Assembly: GCF_026810505.1 (NCBI RefSeq)
Contig: NZ_CP101750.1
Span: 2,199,448 to 2,263,447, forward strand
DNA from: Streptomyces sp. Je 1-369
GTDB taxonomy: Bacteria > Actinomycetota > Actinomycetes > Streptomycetales > Streptomycetaceae
Direction: 5' to 3'
Length of the DNA stretch: 64,000 nucleotides
Position 1 is the first letter of the stretch; every line of letters begins with the position of its first letter. Below are positions 29,299 to 38,001 of the stretch, piece after piece. Made by a program: the position numbers and the translations under genes. The notes below the pieces were generated by a model. The model was not told the DNA's origin, did no database searches, and was given only the letters and a program-made list of their open reading frames with translations.

Positions 29299-30230
29299 TC
29301 GCGCCCCATGTCCCGGTGGACGATGACCGTCTCCACGCCCTCGGACACCAGGCGTGCCGCGAGCTTCTCCGACATGGCGACGGAGCGGTGCTTGCCGCCG
29401 GTGCAGCCGACCGCGATCGTCACGTAGCGCTTGCCCTCGCGGCGGTAGCCCGCGGCGATGAGCTGGAGCATCTCCGCGTACCTGTCGAGGAACTCCTTGG
29501 CGCCGGGCTGGTTGAAGACGTACGCCGCCACCTCCTCGTTGAGGCCGGTGTACTGGCGCAGTTCGGGGACCCAGTGGGGGTTCGGCAGGAAGCGCATGTC
29601 AACGACCAGGTCGGCGTCGACCGGCAGGCCGTACTTGAAGCCGAAGGACATGACGGTGGCCCGCAGCTCGGGCTCCTCCTCGCCCGCGAACGAGGCGTCC
29701 ATCTTGGCCCGCAGCTCGTGGACGTTCAGGCTGGAGGTGTCGATGACCAGGTCGGCGTCGCCGCGCAGCTCGCGCAGCAGGTCGCGCTCGGCGGCGATGC
29801 CGTCGACGATGCGGCCGTCGCCCTGCAGCGGGTGCGGGCGGCGGACCGATTCGAAGCGGCGGACCAGGGCCTCGTCGGAGGACTCCAGGAAGACGATGCG
29901 CCGGGTGACGTTCTTCGACTCCAGCTCGGCGAGGGACTCGCGGAGGTTGTCGAAGAACCGCCTGCCCCGCACGTCGACGACGACCGCGATGCGGGCGACG
30001 TTGCCCTGCGAGCGGGCGCCGAGCTCCACCATCGTGGGGATCAGCGCGGGCGGCAGGTTGTCGACCACGAACCAGCCGAGGTCCTCCAGGCACTTCGCCG
30101 CGGTGCTGCGTCCGGCGCCGGACATGCCCGAGATGATCACCAGCTCGGGAATCGCGGCGTCCGGGACGGCCGGCGTCTCCATGGGCGTGCCCGCACTCAC
30201 TTGCTCTCCACCTTCGTCGTGCTCGGTCAT
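29295..30230 (-). CDS. rapZ: RapZ/YvcJ-family nucleotide-binding protein
   Basis: 311 residues. An N-terminal P-loop domain and the C-terminal RapZ domain with [17 protein letters not shown] (about 278-294). The P-loop reads GMSGAGRST, with Arg where the family usually has Lys. In enterobacteria RapZ senses glucosamine-6-phosphate and controls glmS through small RNA decay; the actinobacterial role is not established. It overlaps uvrC upstream and yvcK downstream by ATGA junctions, so all four genes are translationally linked. Confidence 0.93.
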   Translation of the reverse strand: MTEHDEGGEQVSAGTPMETPAVPDAAIPELVIISGMSGAGRSTAAKCLEDLGWFVVDNLPPALIPTMVELGARSQGNVARIAVVVDVRGRRFFDNLRESLAELESKNVTRRIVFLESSDEALVRRFESVRRPHPLQGDGRIVDGIAAERDLLRELRGDADLVIDTSSLNVHELRAKMDASFAGEEEPELRATVMSFGFKYGLPVDADLVVDMRFLPNPHWVPELRQYTGLNEEVAAYVFNQPGAKEFLDRYAEMLQLIAAGYRREGKRYVTIAVGCTGGKHRSVAMSEKLAARLVSEGVETVIVHRDMGRE

Positions 30231-32323
30231 GTCTTCTGCCCCCGTCGTTCTTCCGGGGTGCCCGCGGACACGGGCTCCCCGCTCTCATTCTCCCCGGACG
30301 CGGCCTCGACGGGCGGCACCCGGTCCTCTTCGGCCACGGCGATCGGCTCGTCGTCGTCCAGGATCTCTCCGGTGGTCATGTTGACCGCGGGGGCGGCGGG
30401 TGCCGCCTGGGCGAGGGCCACCGCGATGGCTTCGGCCGTCTTGCGGCCCACTCCCGGGACCTCGCAGATCTGGTCGATCGTCGCGGACCGCAGCCGCTTC
30501 ACCGAACCGAAGTGCTTGATCACCGTCCGTTTCCTGGCCTCACCGAGGCCGCGCACCTCGTCCAGCGGCCCGGCCTTGAAGCGCTTGGCCCGCTTGGTCC
30601 GCTGGTAGGTGATCGCGAAGCGGTGGGCCTCGTCACGGACCCGCTGGAGCAGATACAGGCCCTCGCTCGTGCGCGGCAGGATGACCGGGTCGTCCTCGTC
30701 GGGGACCCAGACCTCCTCCAGGCGCTTGGCGAGGCCGCACACCGCGATGTCGTCGATCCCCAGCTCGTCCAGGGCCCTCTTGGCGGCCGCGACCTGCGGC
30801 TGCCCACCGTCGACCACGACGAGCTGCGGCGGATACGCGAACCGCTTGGGGCGGCCGTCCTCCTCCGTGGGCCCGAGGTCGGCGACCTCACCGGTCTCCT
30901 CGTCGACCCACTCGCCGCTCCGCTCCTTCTCGGCGAGATAGCGCTTGAAGCGGCGCGTGATCACCTCGTGCATGGAGCGGACGTCGTCCTGGCCCTCGAA
31001 GCCCTTTATCTGGAAGCGGCGGTACTCGCTCTTCCTGGCGAGGCCGTCCTCGAAGACGACCATCGACGCCACGACGTCGTCGCCCTGGAGGTGCGAGATG
31101 TCGTAGCACTCGACGCGCAGCGGGACGCTGTCCAGCTCCAGGGCGGCGGCGATCTCCTCCAAGGCGCGCGAGCGCGTCGTGAGGTCGGAGGCGCGCTTGG
31201 TCTTGTGCAGGACGAGGGACTGCTGTGCGTTGCGCGCGACGGTCTCCATGAGGGCCTTCTTGTCGCCGCGCTGCGGGATGCGCAGCGAGACGTTGGCGCC
31301 GCGGCGCTCGGTCAGCCACTCCTGGACGGGCTCTATGGGGTCGGGCAGCGCGGGGACGAGCACCTCCTTGGGCACGGCGTCGCCGCGCTCCTCGCCGTAC
31401 AGCTGCTGGAGGGCGTGCTCGACGAGGTCGCCGCTGGTGACCGCCTCGACCTTGTCGGTGACCCAGCCGCGCTGTCCGCGCACGCGCCCGCCGCGGACGT
31501 GGAAGATCTGCACGGCGGCCTCCAGCTCGTCCTCGGCGAGGGCGATGAGGTCGGCGTCGGTGGCGTCGGCGAGGACGACGGCGCTCTTCTCCATGGCCTT
31601 CTTGAGGGCCTCGATGTCGTCGCGCAGGCGTCCCGCCCGCTCGTACTCCATCTCCTCGGCCGCGTCCGTCATCCGGCGCTCCAGACGGCGGATGTACGTG
31701 CCCGTGCGGCCCCCCATGAAGTCGCAGAAGTCCTCGGCGAGTTCACGGTGGTCCTCGGGCGTGATGCGCTCCACGCAGGGCGCCGAGCACTTGTCGATGT
31801 ACCCGAGCAGACAGGGGCGGCCGGTGCGGGCGGCGTTCTTGAAGACGCCCGCGGAGCACGTACGGACCGGGAAGGCGCGCAGGAGGAGGTCGACGGTGTC
31901 GCGGATCGCCCACGCGTGGCCGTAGGGCCCGAAGTAGCGCACGCCCTTCTTCTTGGCGCCGCGCATCACCTGCACGCGCGGGAACTGCTCGTTCATCGTC
32001 ACCGCGAGGTACGGATAGCTCTTGTCGTCGCGGTACTTGACGTTGAAGCGGGGGTCGAACTCCTTGATCCAGGTGTACTCCAGCTGGAGCGCCTCGACCT
32101 CGTTGCTGACCACCGTCCACTCGACGGAGGCGGCCGTCGTCACCATGGAGCGGGTCCGCGGGTGGAGCCCCGCCAGGTCCTGGAAGTAGTTCGCCAGGCG
32201 CTGGCGCAGGCTCTTGGCCTTCCCGACGTAGATCACCCGGCGGTGCTCGTCGCGGAATTTGTAGACCCCCGGGGCGTCGGGGATCTGTCCCGGCTTGGGG
32301 CGGTAGCTGGAAGGGTCGGCCAT
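30227..32323 (-). CDS. uvrC: UvrC, excinuclease subunit
   Basis: 698 residues. UvrC makes the 3' and 5' incisions flanking a lesion after UvrAB damage recognition. The GIY-YIG domain begins [20 protein letters not shown] (about 14-33), a UVR motif lies near 210-240, the RNase H-like domain follows ([17 protein letters not shown]), and HhH repeats end the core ([18 protein letters not shown]). ATG 32323 is chosen because a PafBC-type -10 element ends 7 bp upstream, predicting a leaderless mRNA. An in-frame GTG at 32347 lies inside that promoter. Confidence 0.97.
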   Translation of the reverse strand: MADPSSYRPKPGQIPDAPGVYKFRDEHRRVIYVGKAKSLRQRLANYFQDLAGLHPRTRSMVTTAASVEWTVVSNEVEALQLEYTWIKEFDPRFNVKYRDDKSYPYLAVTMNEQFPRVQVMRGAKKKGVRYFGPYGHAWAIRDTVDLLLRAFPVRTCSAGVFKNAARTGRPCLLGYIDKCSAPCVERITPEDHRELAEDFCDFMGGRTGTYIRRLERRMTDAAEEMEYERAGRLRDDIEALKKAMEKSAVVLADATDADLIALAEDELEAAVQIFHVRGGRVRGQRGWVTDKVEAVTSGDLVEHALQQLYGEERGDAVPKEVLVPALPDPIEPVQEWLTERRGANVSLRIPQRGDKKALMETVARNAQQSLVLHKTKRASDLTTRSRALEEIAAALELDSVPLRVECYDISHLQGDDVVASMVVFEDGLARKSEYRRFQIKGFEGQDDVRSMHEVITRRFKRYLAEKERSGEWVDEETGEVADLGPTEEDGRPKRFAYPPQLVVVDGGQPQVAAAKRALDELGIDDIAVCGLAKRLEEVWVPDEDDPVILPRTSEGLYLLQRVRDEAHRFAITYQRTKRAKRFKAGPLDEVRGLGEARKRTVIKHFGSVKRLRSATIDQICEVPGVGRKTAEAIAVALAQAAPAAPAVNMTTGEILDDDEPIAVAEEDRVPPVEAASGENESGEPVSAGTPEERRGQKT

Positions 32324-32330
32324 GTCGGAC

Positions 32331-32353
32331 AGCCTACTGGCGGCCACCGACAG
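32331..32353 (-). promoter_or_regulatory. PafBC-type DNA-damage promoter of uvrC
   Basis: On minus: CTGTCGGTG-N8-TAGGCT, matching the mycobacterial RecA-independent consensus tTGTCRGTG-N8-TAnnnT at every fixed position except the first, weakly conserved T. The -10 hexamer ends exactly 7 nt before the uvrC ATG. Confidence 0.8.
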
Positions 32354-32359
32354 TACGGG

Positions 32360-32989
32360 TCAGCGAGCGGGGCGCCCGGTGCGGACGGTGATCACGTCGC
32401 CGGGTTCGACGCTGTCGTGGAACGTGCGGGCGTCGTCCTCGCGCAGGCCGATCCAGCCCTTGGTGACGTCCATGTCGCCCGGCGCCTTCTCGTTGTAGGT
32501 CAGTGCGACGACGTAGTTGGTGCCGCCGTCGGGGGTGCGCAGTTCGACGACCCAGGGCAGCGTCAGGTCGTACGTGTCGAGGCCCACGTTCCCCGCCGTC
32601 ATGCGCTTCTCGGGGTACGTGGCGACGACCGTCATGCGGCCGGTGGGCGTGGGGTGCGCGGCGGTGCCCGCGGAGACGGGCAGCTCCCGGCCGTCGAGCG
32701 TCATGCGGCGCCGGGACAGGTCGACGGTGGCGGCGGGCTCGCGGGCGCTGTCCGTGGCGACGGGGGCGGGCTTCCTGTGGGGCCGCGGGCCGTCGTCGGA
32801 GCCGGACACGAGCCCGGCGACGACGGTCACGGCCACGGCTGCCGTGGCGAGGGTCACTCCCGCGGCCGCGGCGCGGCGGCGGCGTCCGCGCACCACGGCC
32901 CGGCGGCGGATCTCGGCACCGGGCACGGGGGGCGGCGTCGCGTGGTCGGCCGCCAGGTCACGGAGCGCGGAGGTCAGGTCATCGGACAC
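32360..32989 (-). CDS. Membrane protein with catalytically dead L,D-transpeptidase-like domain; candidate anti-sigma factor
   Basis: 209 residues from GTG 32989 (GGAGA six bases upstream; GTG 32995 is too close to it). About 40 residues of cytoplasmic N-terminus (DDLTSALRDLAADHA, then a run of Arg), one membrane helix (GVTLATAAVAVTVVAGLVSG), and an extracytoplasmic region ending in a YkuD/ErfK-like motif. That motif reads VTKGWIGL, aligning with VTHGCIGL of the active enzyme encoded at 33677, so the catalytic Cys is Trp179 and the His is Lys177. It overlaps the sigma gene by 11 bp. Topology and pairing suggest a membrane regulator of that sigma factor; the dead domain may sense peptidoglycan or bind the active enzyme. 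Confidence 0.75.
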   Translation of the reverse strand: MSDDLTSALRDLAADHATPPPVPGAEIRRRAVVRGRRRRAAAAGVTLATAAVAVTVVAGLVSGSDDGPRPHRKPAPVATDSAREPAATVDLSRRRMTLDGRELPVSAGTAAHPTPTGRMTVVATYPEKRMTAGNVGLDTYDLTLPWVVELRTPDGGTNYVVALTYNEKAPGDMDVTKGWIGLREDDARTFHDSVEPGDVITVRTGRPAR

Positions 32990-33551
32990 GGCCACTCTCC
33001 TTCGCGCTCTGCCCGTCGCCGTCGTCGCGTACGCCGCTCGTGTCCCGTCCGTCCGGCCCGGCGTCCGGCTCCGTGTCCGGCTCGGCGGACAACTGCGCGG
33101 CGAGCGCTGCCCGGCCGCGCGAGAGGCGGGCCTTGACCGTCCCGACGGGCGAGCCGGTCTCGGAGGCTACCTGCTCGACACTCAGGTCGCACAGATGGTG
33201 CAGGACGACGGCCGTGCGCTGCGCCTCAGGGAGGGTGCGCAGCGCCTGCACCAGAGCGGTGCGTTCGGGGCCCGGGCCGGGGACGCGATCGGCGGGCGGG
33301 TTCTTGCGCACGAGGTCGAGCCAGCGACGGGCCCGGCGCCAGCGGCTCACCGCGAGGCGCATGGCGACGGTACGGATCCACGCCTCGGGGGCCTCGTCGG
33401 CGAGGAAACTCCGACGGCGGTCCCAGGCCCGTACGAACGCCTCCTGTACGACGTCCTGCGCCTCGCCGTGGTCACCGGTCAGCGCGTACAACTGGCCGAC
33501 CAGACGCGGGAAGGCGGCGGCGTAGAACGCGTCGAACTCGTCCTCCGTCAT
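32979..33551 (-). CDS. ECF sigma factor (SigE-like family)
   Basis: 190 residues. Region 2 is FPRLVGQLYALTGDHGEAQD followed by the -10-recognition helix around VVQEAFVRAWDRR; region 4 is LRTLPEAQRTAVVLHHLCD with helix-turn-helix VEQVASETGSPVGTVKARLS. It resembles the actinobacterial 'sigma-E family' ECF group. After region 4 comes an Asp/Glu/Pro-rich tail of about 35 residues. Its 3' end overlaps the membrane-protein gene, the standard sigma/anti-sigma layout. The transpeptidase gene is divergent, 125 bp away, with an ECF-like promoter. Confidence 0.92.
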   Translation of the reverse strand: MTEDEFDAFYAAAFPRLVGQLYALTGDHGEAQDVVQEAFVRAWDRRRSFLADEAPEAWIRTVAMRLAVSRWRRARRWLDLVRKNPPADRVPGPGPERTALVQALRTLPEAQRTAVVLHHLCDLSVEQVASETGSPVGTVKARLSRGRAALAAQLSAEPDTEPDAGPDGRDTSGVRDDGDGQSAKESGRVR

Positions 33552-33613
33552 GCCCCCGCGCCCCCGTCCGGCCCCGCCGGATCACGTGTTCCGAAATTTC
33601 CCGCACCTCGCGT

Positions 33614-33640
33614 GCAACCCGCCGCATCGCCCGTGCGTAC
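33614..33640 (+). promoter_or_regulatory. ECF-type promoter candidate for the L,D-transpeptidase gene
   Basis: GCAACC (33614-33619), 16 bp, then CGTAC (33636-33640). An AAC core at -35 and a CGT core at -10 are typical of ECF sigma promoters. A start near 33647 would give a leader of about 30 nt to the ATG at 33677, which has its own AGGGGGA ribosome site. That the neighbouring sigma factor reads it is inference. Confidence 0.45.
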
Positions 33641-33676
33641 AGGTCGCGTATATCGAAACACAGCCCAGGGGGACCG

Positions 33677-34624
33677 ATGACCACAGGAATGACGACGAGG
33701 CGCGCCACGCGCGCGTGGAGCGCCGCGGTGCTCTGTTCGCTCGCGCTCGCGGGCTGCTCCGCGCAGGGCGGGGCGGACGAGGGGCGGGCGTCCGGCCCGA
33801 AGGTCGCGCCGACCGCGGCAGACCGCGCGGCCGCGCGGCAGGAGCCCACGAAGAAGCCCGCTCCGGACCCCGCCGCGCTCAAGAACGTGCGGGTCAACGT
33901 CTCGGACGGCCAGACCGTCGGCGTAGGCATGCCGATATCGCTCACCTTCGACCGCCCGGTGCCGGAGGCGGAGCGGGCCGCGGTCGAGCGGCGCCTGAAG
34001 GTGGCGGCGAACCCCGGCGTGACGGGGTCGTGGAGCTGGGTGAAGGACCGCAACCTGCACGACGGCCAGCGCGTCGACTACCGGCCGCGCGAGCCGTGGA
34101 AGCCCGGTACGAAGGTCACCGTCCGTGCGGGCTCCGGGACCACCCGGACGTTCGAGGTGGGCCGTTCGCTCGTCGCCACGGTGGACGTGCGGACGCACAC
34201 CATGAAGGTGGTGAAGGACGGCGGGACGCGCGTGGTGAAGGTGACCGCGGGCGCCCCGGGGATGGACACCTGGAACGGCACGATGGTCGTCCTCGACAAG
34301 CAGTCCCGCGTCCTCATGGACTCCAGGACCGTGGGCTACGGAAAGGCCTACAAGGACTACTACAACTACGCGGTGCACCTGACGACTTCGGGCACGTACC
34401 TGCACGAGAACCCGAACGCGAACGCCACCGCCGGGGAGAGCAACGTCACGCACGGCTGCATAGGCCTGGCCACCGACGGGACCGCGCGGCGCTTCTACGG
34501 AGAGGTCATTCCCGGCGACATCGTGCGGGTCGTCGGCTCCAAGGAGACCGTGGCGACGGGCAACGGGTACGGGGCCTGGAACGTGGACTGGAAGCAGTGG
34601 CGGGCGGGCAGCGCGCTGGACTGA
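33677..34624 (+). CDS. L,D-transpeptidase lipoprotein (Ig-like + YkuD domains)
   Basis: 315 residues. A lipoprotein signal ends at the lipobox LALAGC (Cys27). A bacterial Ig-like domain follows (VRVNVSDGQTVGVGMPISLT, about 68-165), then the YkuD catalytic domain with Cys261 in VTHGCIGL and H259. It would sit outside the membrane and form 3-3 peptidoglycan cross-links or attach proteins. AGGGGGA precedes ATG 33677. It is divergent from the ECF sigma/dead-transpeptidase pair. Confidence 0.93.
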   Translation: MTTGMTTRRATRAWSAAVLCSLALAGCSAQGGADEGRASGPKVAPTAADRAAARQEPTKKPAPDPAALKNVRVNVSDGQTVGVGMPISLTFDRPVPEAERAAVERRLKVAANPGVTGSWSWVKDRNLHDGQRVDYRPREPWKPGTKVTVRAGSGTTRTFEVGRSLVATVDVRTHTMKVVKDGGTRVVKVTAGAPGMDTWNGTMVVLDKQSRVLMDSRTVGYGKAYKDYYNYAVHLTTSGTYLHENPNANATAGESNVTHGCIGLATDGTARRFYGEVIPGDIVRVVGSKETVATGNGYGAWNVDWKQWRAGSALD

Positions 34625-34678
34625 GGACGCGGTGGGGTGTGGAGCGGCGGCCGGCGTCCCGGCCGCCGCTCCCCCGGG

Positions 34679-35515
34679 TCAGCCCCGCCGGCGTGCGCCG
34701 CGGCGCCGGGCGAGCGCCGCTCCGGAGAGGCCGAGGGCGACCAGGGCCCCCGCGCCCGCGAGCGACGAGGCGACCGTGACCGGACCGCCGTCGTCCGTCC
34801 TCGGTCCCGGCGCGGGCTCGTCGTAGCCGCCCGCCTTGCCCGACTTCTCGTACGCGGAGCCGGGCAGCTTGTCGGCGTACGCCTTCCGCACGCGCTCGCG
34901 GTAGGCGGCGACCGAGGTGCCCCGCGCGCCCACGGCGCGTATCGCGTCCTTGTCGAGGGGCAGCACGCGCGCGTGGGCATCGTCCCGGCCGTGGAGGACG
35001 TACCAGGCGTTGATCTGCGGCTCGTGGAAGACGGTGCCTCCGGAGGCCTTCTTCTCGCCCACGCGCGCGTAGTGGGTCTCGTCGTCGCCCGTGGCGATGT
35101 TCACGACCTGCCAGGCACCGCCCTGCCGGACGGTCCAGAGGGACGCCTCCTGGCCGTCGGAGGAGACCGCCTTGCTGGCGAGGAACTGCAGGCGGGCGAT
35201 GGGCGCGTCCTTCTTGCCCGCGACGAAGTCCGGCGAGAGGTAGTACACGGGCACGGCCCTGCCCTCGACGCGCGGGGCGGCGGCGGCCTTGGTGACCGCT
35301 CCCTCCCTGGCGAAGAAGCGGGAGAGCGTGTCGAGGTTCTTCGGTGCCTCGGCCGCCCGGTGCGCGGCGTCCCTGGACGCGGCGGACGGCGCGGCGGGGC
35401 TGGTGTCGGCGGAGGCCGCGGGGGCGGCGAGGCCGAGGAGCAGAGTGGCGGCGGTGCCCGCGAGCGCGGCCCTCACGAGCCGGCCGGGCAGGGGGCGGGG
35501 AAGGTGACGGGTCAT
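34679..35515 (-). CDS. Secreted protein with C-terminal membrane anchor, function unknown
   Basis: 278 residues from ATG 35515. A signal peptide (about 1-36, ending in ASA), a soluble domain of about 190 residues with no family I recognise (VPVYYLSPDFVAGK, ASLWTVRQGGAWQVVN), then a C-terminal helix VASSLAGAGALVALGLSGAAL followed by an Arg-rich stop-transfer tail. There is no LPXTG motif. It begins 5 bp after the stop of the cysteine-protease gene, so the two are co-transcribed and may act together at the cell surface. Confidence 0.75.
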   Translation of the reverse strand: MTRHLPRPLPGRLVRAALAGTAATLLLGLAAPAASADTSPAAPSAASRDAAHRAAEAPKNLDTLSRFFAREGAVTKAAAAPRVEGRAVPVYYLSPDFVAGKKDAPIARLQFLASKAVSSDGQEASLWTVRQGGAWQVVNIATGDDETHYARVGEKKASGGTVFHEPQINAWYVLHGRDDAHARVLPLDKDAIRAVGARGTSVAAYRERVRKAYADKLPGSAYEKSGKAGGYDEPAPGPRTDDGGPVTVASSLAGAGALVALGLSGAALARRRGARRRG

Positions 35516-35520
35516 CGTTC

Positions 35521-36189
35521 TCACGCCCCGATCCGGTAGAGCGAGTGGGTCCAGGAGAACGTGTTGTTGTCGACGTACCAGGCATGCGAGGCCCAGTTGT
35601 AGCGGTCGTTGGAGGGCCAGGGATCGCCCCAGTAGACCCAGCTGCTCGCGTCGTCGTAGCCGTAGAGGACGTGCATGTGGCCGCCACCGTTGGACCACTG
35701 GATGCGGGTCTCCATCGGGCGGCCCGCGTCGATCTCGGCCTTCACGGTCGGATAGCGCAGCCATCCGGTGACGTACGAACCGGAGTTGATGCCCGCCCAG
35801 CGCAGGCCGCTCTGCACGTTGCCGAGGGTGGCCTGGTTGTTGGGGCACTCGGTGTTCTGGCTGCGCCCGAAGGCGGCGTTGCAGAACTGGTTCTGGCTGT
35901 AGTTGCGGCCCATGTAGGTCGCGATGGTGTTGCCGCCCGCGGCCCAGCACCAGTTGGTCTTCTGCTGGGCCTGCATGGTGATGTTCAGCCGCTTGGCGGC
36001 GAGGACGGACGGGTCGGCGGCCCCCTGGTCGATGACGGTGCCGGTGGCCGCCGGGGCGGGGGCGGGGTGGAGCGGGGCTGCCGTGGCCGTGGCCACCGGC
36101 GCGGCGAACAGGGCCGCCGATATGACGGCGAGCGCGGACAGGCGTCTCTGCCTGCCGGCGCCGCCGCTCCTGCTGAGTGGTGAGCGCAT
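35521..36189 (-). CDS. Secreted papain-like cysteine protease (C39/C70-like)
   Basis: 222 residues from ATG 36189, with GGAGG seven bases upstream. It has a signal peptide of about 38 residues. The catalytic Cys81 is in QKTNWCWAAGG, the His in GGGHMHVLYGYDD and the Asp in VYWGDPWPSN, the usual order for papain-like bacterial enzymes of the AvrRpt2/C70 type. The mature domain is about 170 residues. Its substrate is unknown; co-transcription with a membrane-anchored protein suggests that protein as inhibitor, activator or substrate. Confidence 0.85.
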   Translation of the reverse strand: MRSPLSRSGGAGRQRRLSALAVISAALFAAPVATATAAPLHPAPAPAATGTVIDQGAADPSVLAAKRLNITMQAQQKTNWCWAAGGNTIATYMGRNYSQNQFCNAAFGRSQNTECPNNQATLGNVQSGLRWAGINSGSYVTGWLRYPTVKAEIDAGRPMETRIQWSNGGGHMHVLYGYDDASSWVYWGDPWPSNDRYNWASHAWYVDNNTFSWTHSLYRIGA

Positions 36190-36388
36190 CGCATTCCTCC
36201 CGTGCGGGGGTGGGGTGTGGAGGAGCGCGTCCGGACGCTGCGATTGAGCATCAAGTGTTGTCGGGTGCAGGTCAACACGCTTCAATGCGGAATTACTTGG
36301 GCCGTGAACGGCGGCGTACGGATGTGAACGCGGGCCGTGCGTCCACCTGGCAGCCCGCCCCCACCGGCGCGAACGCCGGAACGGCAGA

Positions 36389-36402
36389 TGTGAACGTTCA
36401 CA
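36389..36402. promoter_or_regulatory. Perfect palindrome upstream of the XRE-type regulator
   Basis: TGTGAACGTTCACA, perfectly symmetrical over 14 bp, abuts the AGGAGG ribosome site of the gene at 36415. Two more GTGAACG half-sites lie at 36304 and 36324, 20 bp apart. The layout suggests an autoregulatory operator. Confidence 0.6.
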
Positions 36403-36414
36403 GGAGGACCCGTC

Positions 36415-37374
36415 TTGCGGCACGGCACACCACTCGCGGCGGAACCCGGGCCCGAGGCGCCCGCGGACCTGGAGGCCGCCCTGCGCACCGGCCCCTTCCA
36501 CCTCGCGCTGCGCACCGCCATCGCCGCGCGGCGGCTGCCCCTGCAACGCATACGCCACCATCTGGTCCGGCACGGCGTCAACGTGGGGGTGACGAGCCTC
36601 AGTTACTGGCAGCAGGGCGCCCGCAGACCGCAGCGCCCCGAATCCCTGCGCGCCGTACGCGCCCTGGAGGAGATCCTCCAACTCCCTGAGGAGTCACTGA
36701 TCCGGCTGCTCGTACGGCCGGCGGAGCGCGCGGACCGGGCCCGCCCCGCCGCCCGCTCGTACCGCTCCCTGGTGGAGGCGTCCGACGTGCTGCGGTCCCT
36801 CCTGACCGACCTCGGCTCGCCGGTCGACGGCGGCCTGCACACCATCGGCCACCACGAACGGGTGCGGATCGGCGCGGAACGCGAGCTGCTCGGCCGCGAG
36901 TCGCAGCATGTCGTGCGCGCCCACCGGGACGGCGTGGACCGCTATGTGGCCATCCACCACGGCGATCCCGGGTGCGCCCCCGACCGCGTCCGGGTGCTCG
37001 CCCTGGAGAACTGCCGCACGGGGAGGGTGCGCTGGCACAAGAGCACGGGGGTGCTCGTCGCCGAGCTGCTCTTCGACGCCCGGCTGCGCGCGGGCGACAC
37101 GCATCTGTTCGGCTACGGCTTCGAGGACGGCACGGCCGGAGCCGCCACCGAGTACATGCGCGGCTTCACCTACGCGGGCGGGCAGTACGCGTTGCAGATC
37201 CGGTACGACGACACGGCTCTGCCCGTACGCTGCCACCGCTTCACCCAGCACTCGGCGGCGGCCCCGCGCGGCGGCCGCCAGGAGCTGACGCTGAGCGGCA
37301 GCCACCGGTCGGTGCACATGGTCGAGCCGCAGGTACGGGCGGGGATCCTGGGGATCGCGTGGGACTGGGAGTGA
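36415..37374 (+). CDS. XRE-like DNA-binding regulator
   Basis: 319 residues from TTG 36415, with a perfect AGGAGG eight bases upstream. The N-terminal 100 residues hold a helix-turn-helix of XRE type (RIRHHLVRHGVNVGVTSLSY, then WQQGARRPQRPESLRAVRAL). The C-terminal 200 residues (HERVRIGAERELLGRESQHV, later HLFGYGFEDGTAG) are a domain seen in Streptomyces regulators but without an assigned ligand. It is divergent from the cysteine-protease operon; 225 bp between them hold the palindrome. Confidence 0.8.
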   Translation: MRHGTPLAAEPGPEAPADLEAALRTGPFHLALRTAIAARRLPLQRIRHHLVRHGVNVGVTSLSYWQQGARRPQRPESLRAVRALEEILQLPEESLIRLLVRPAERADRARPAARSYRSLVEASDVLRSLLTDLGSPVDGGLHTIGHHERVRIGAERELLGRESQHVVRAHRDGVDRYVAIHHGDPGCAPDRVRVLALENCRTGRVRWHKSTGVLVAELLFDARLRAGDTHLFGYGFEDGTAGAATEYMRGFTYAGGQYALQIRYDDTALPVRCHRFTQHSAAAPRGGRQELTLSGSHRSVHMVEPQVRAGILGIAWDWE

Positions 37375-37398
37375 GGTCCGAACGGTCGCCGGGGCTTC

Positions 37399-37824
37399 TC
37401 AGGCCTTCTTCGCCGGACCCGCGATGATCTTGCCGTTCGCCACCTTCACCGGCACCTCGGGGAGCGGCTCGACGGCCGGCTCGTGCAGCACCTTGCCGTT
37501 GGTGGCGTCGAACTCGCTGCCGTGGCACTGACAGATCAGCTTGTGCCCCTCCAGGTTCTGGATGGGGCAGCGCGCGTGGGTGCAGATCGTGCTGTACGCC
37601 TTGTACTCGTCGTCGGAGATCCGGCTGACGACGACGTTGCTGTCCTTGTACAGCTTCGAGGCGCCCACCTTCACGTCGTCGGCCTTCCCGAGGTCCACCG
37701 GCGCCGTCGGCGCCGACCGGTTCGACCCGTCGCCGGACGAGCAGGCGGTGAGCCCGAGTCCGACGGCCGGGACGAGAGCGGCGGCCCGCAGCACGGTACG
37801 GCGGGCGTGGGGGGTGCCGGACAT
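37399..37824 (-). CDS. Tat-exported Rieske [2Fe-2S] protein
   Basis: 141 residues. Twin-arginine signal (HARRTVLRAAA) ending in a lipobox-like GLTAC, so it is probably a Tat-exported lipoprotein. The Rieske ligands are C-T-H in ICTHARCPIQ and C-Q-C-H in LICQCHGSEF, with the extra disulfide cysteines of high-potential Rieske proteins. It belongs to the ubiquitous actinobacterial 'Rieske (2Fe-2S) protein' group; the electron partner is unknown. Confidence 0.9.
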   Translation of the reverse strand: MSGTPHARRTVLRAAALVPAVGLGLTACSSGDGSNRSAPTAPVDLGKADDVKVGASKLYKDSNVVVSRISDDEYKAYSTICTHARCPIQNLEGHKLICQCHGSEFDATNGKVLHEPAVEPLPEVPVKVANGKIIAGPAKKA

Positions 37825-38001
37825 GGTGTCTCCACAGGTCAGGAGGGCATCGGTGACGGATCAGACCATACCGGTGCACCGCGCCCCGACCGGGTCGGGC
37901 ACGACCGTGCCCGAGTCCTGCCCGGTCCCGCACGCGGCGCCGCGCACGGCCTAGCCTGGGCGCGGCGAGCCCACCCGGACGGTGCCCGAGAGGAATGACC
38001 C

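Noticed and set aside
33552..33613. An autoregulatory ECF promoter for the sigma gene on minus
   Set aside because: GGAAC is present but the -10 candidate (CGGAC after 17 bp) is weak and would leave a very short leader; not listed as a feature.
36389..36402. TGTGAACGTTCACA as a Crp/Fnr site
   Set aside because: The spacer between TGTGA and TCACA is 4 bp rather than 6, and it does not fit the Streptomyces Crp pattern; local autoregulation is simpler.
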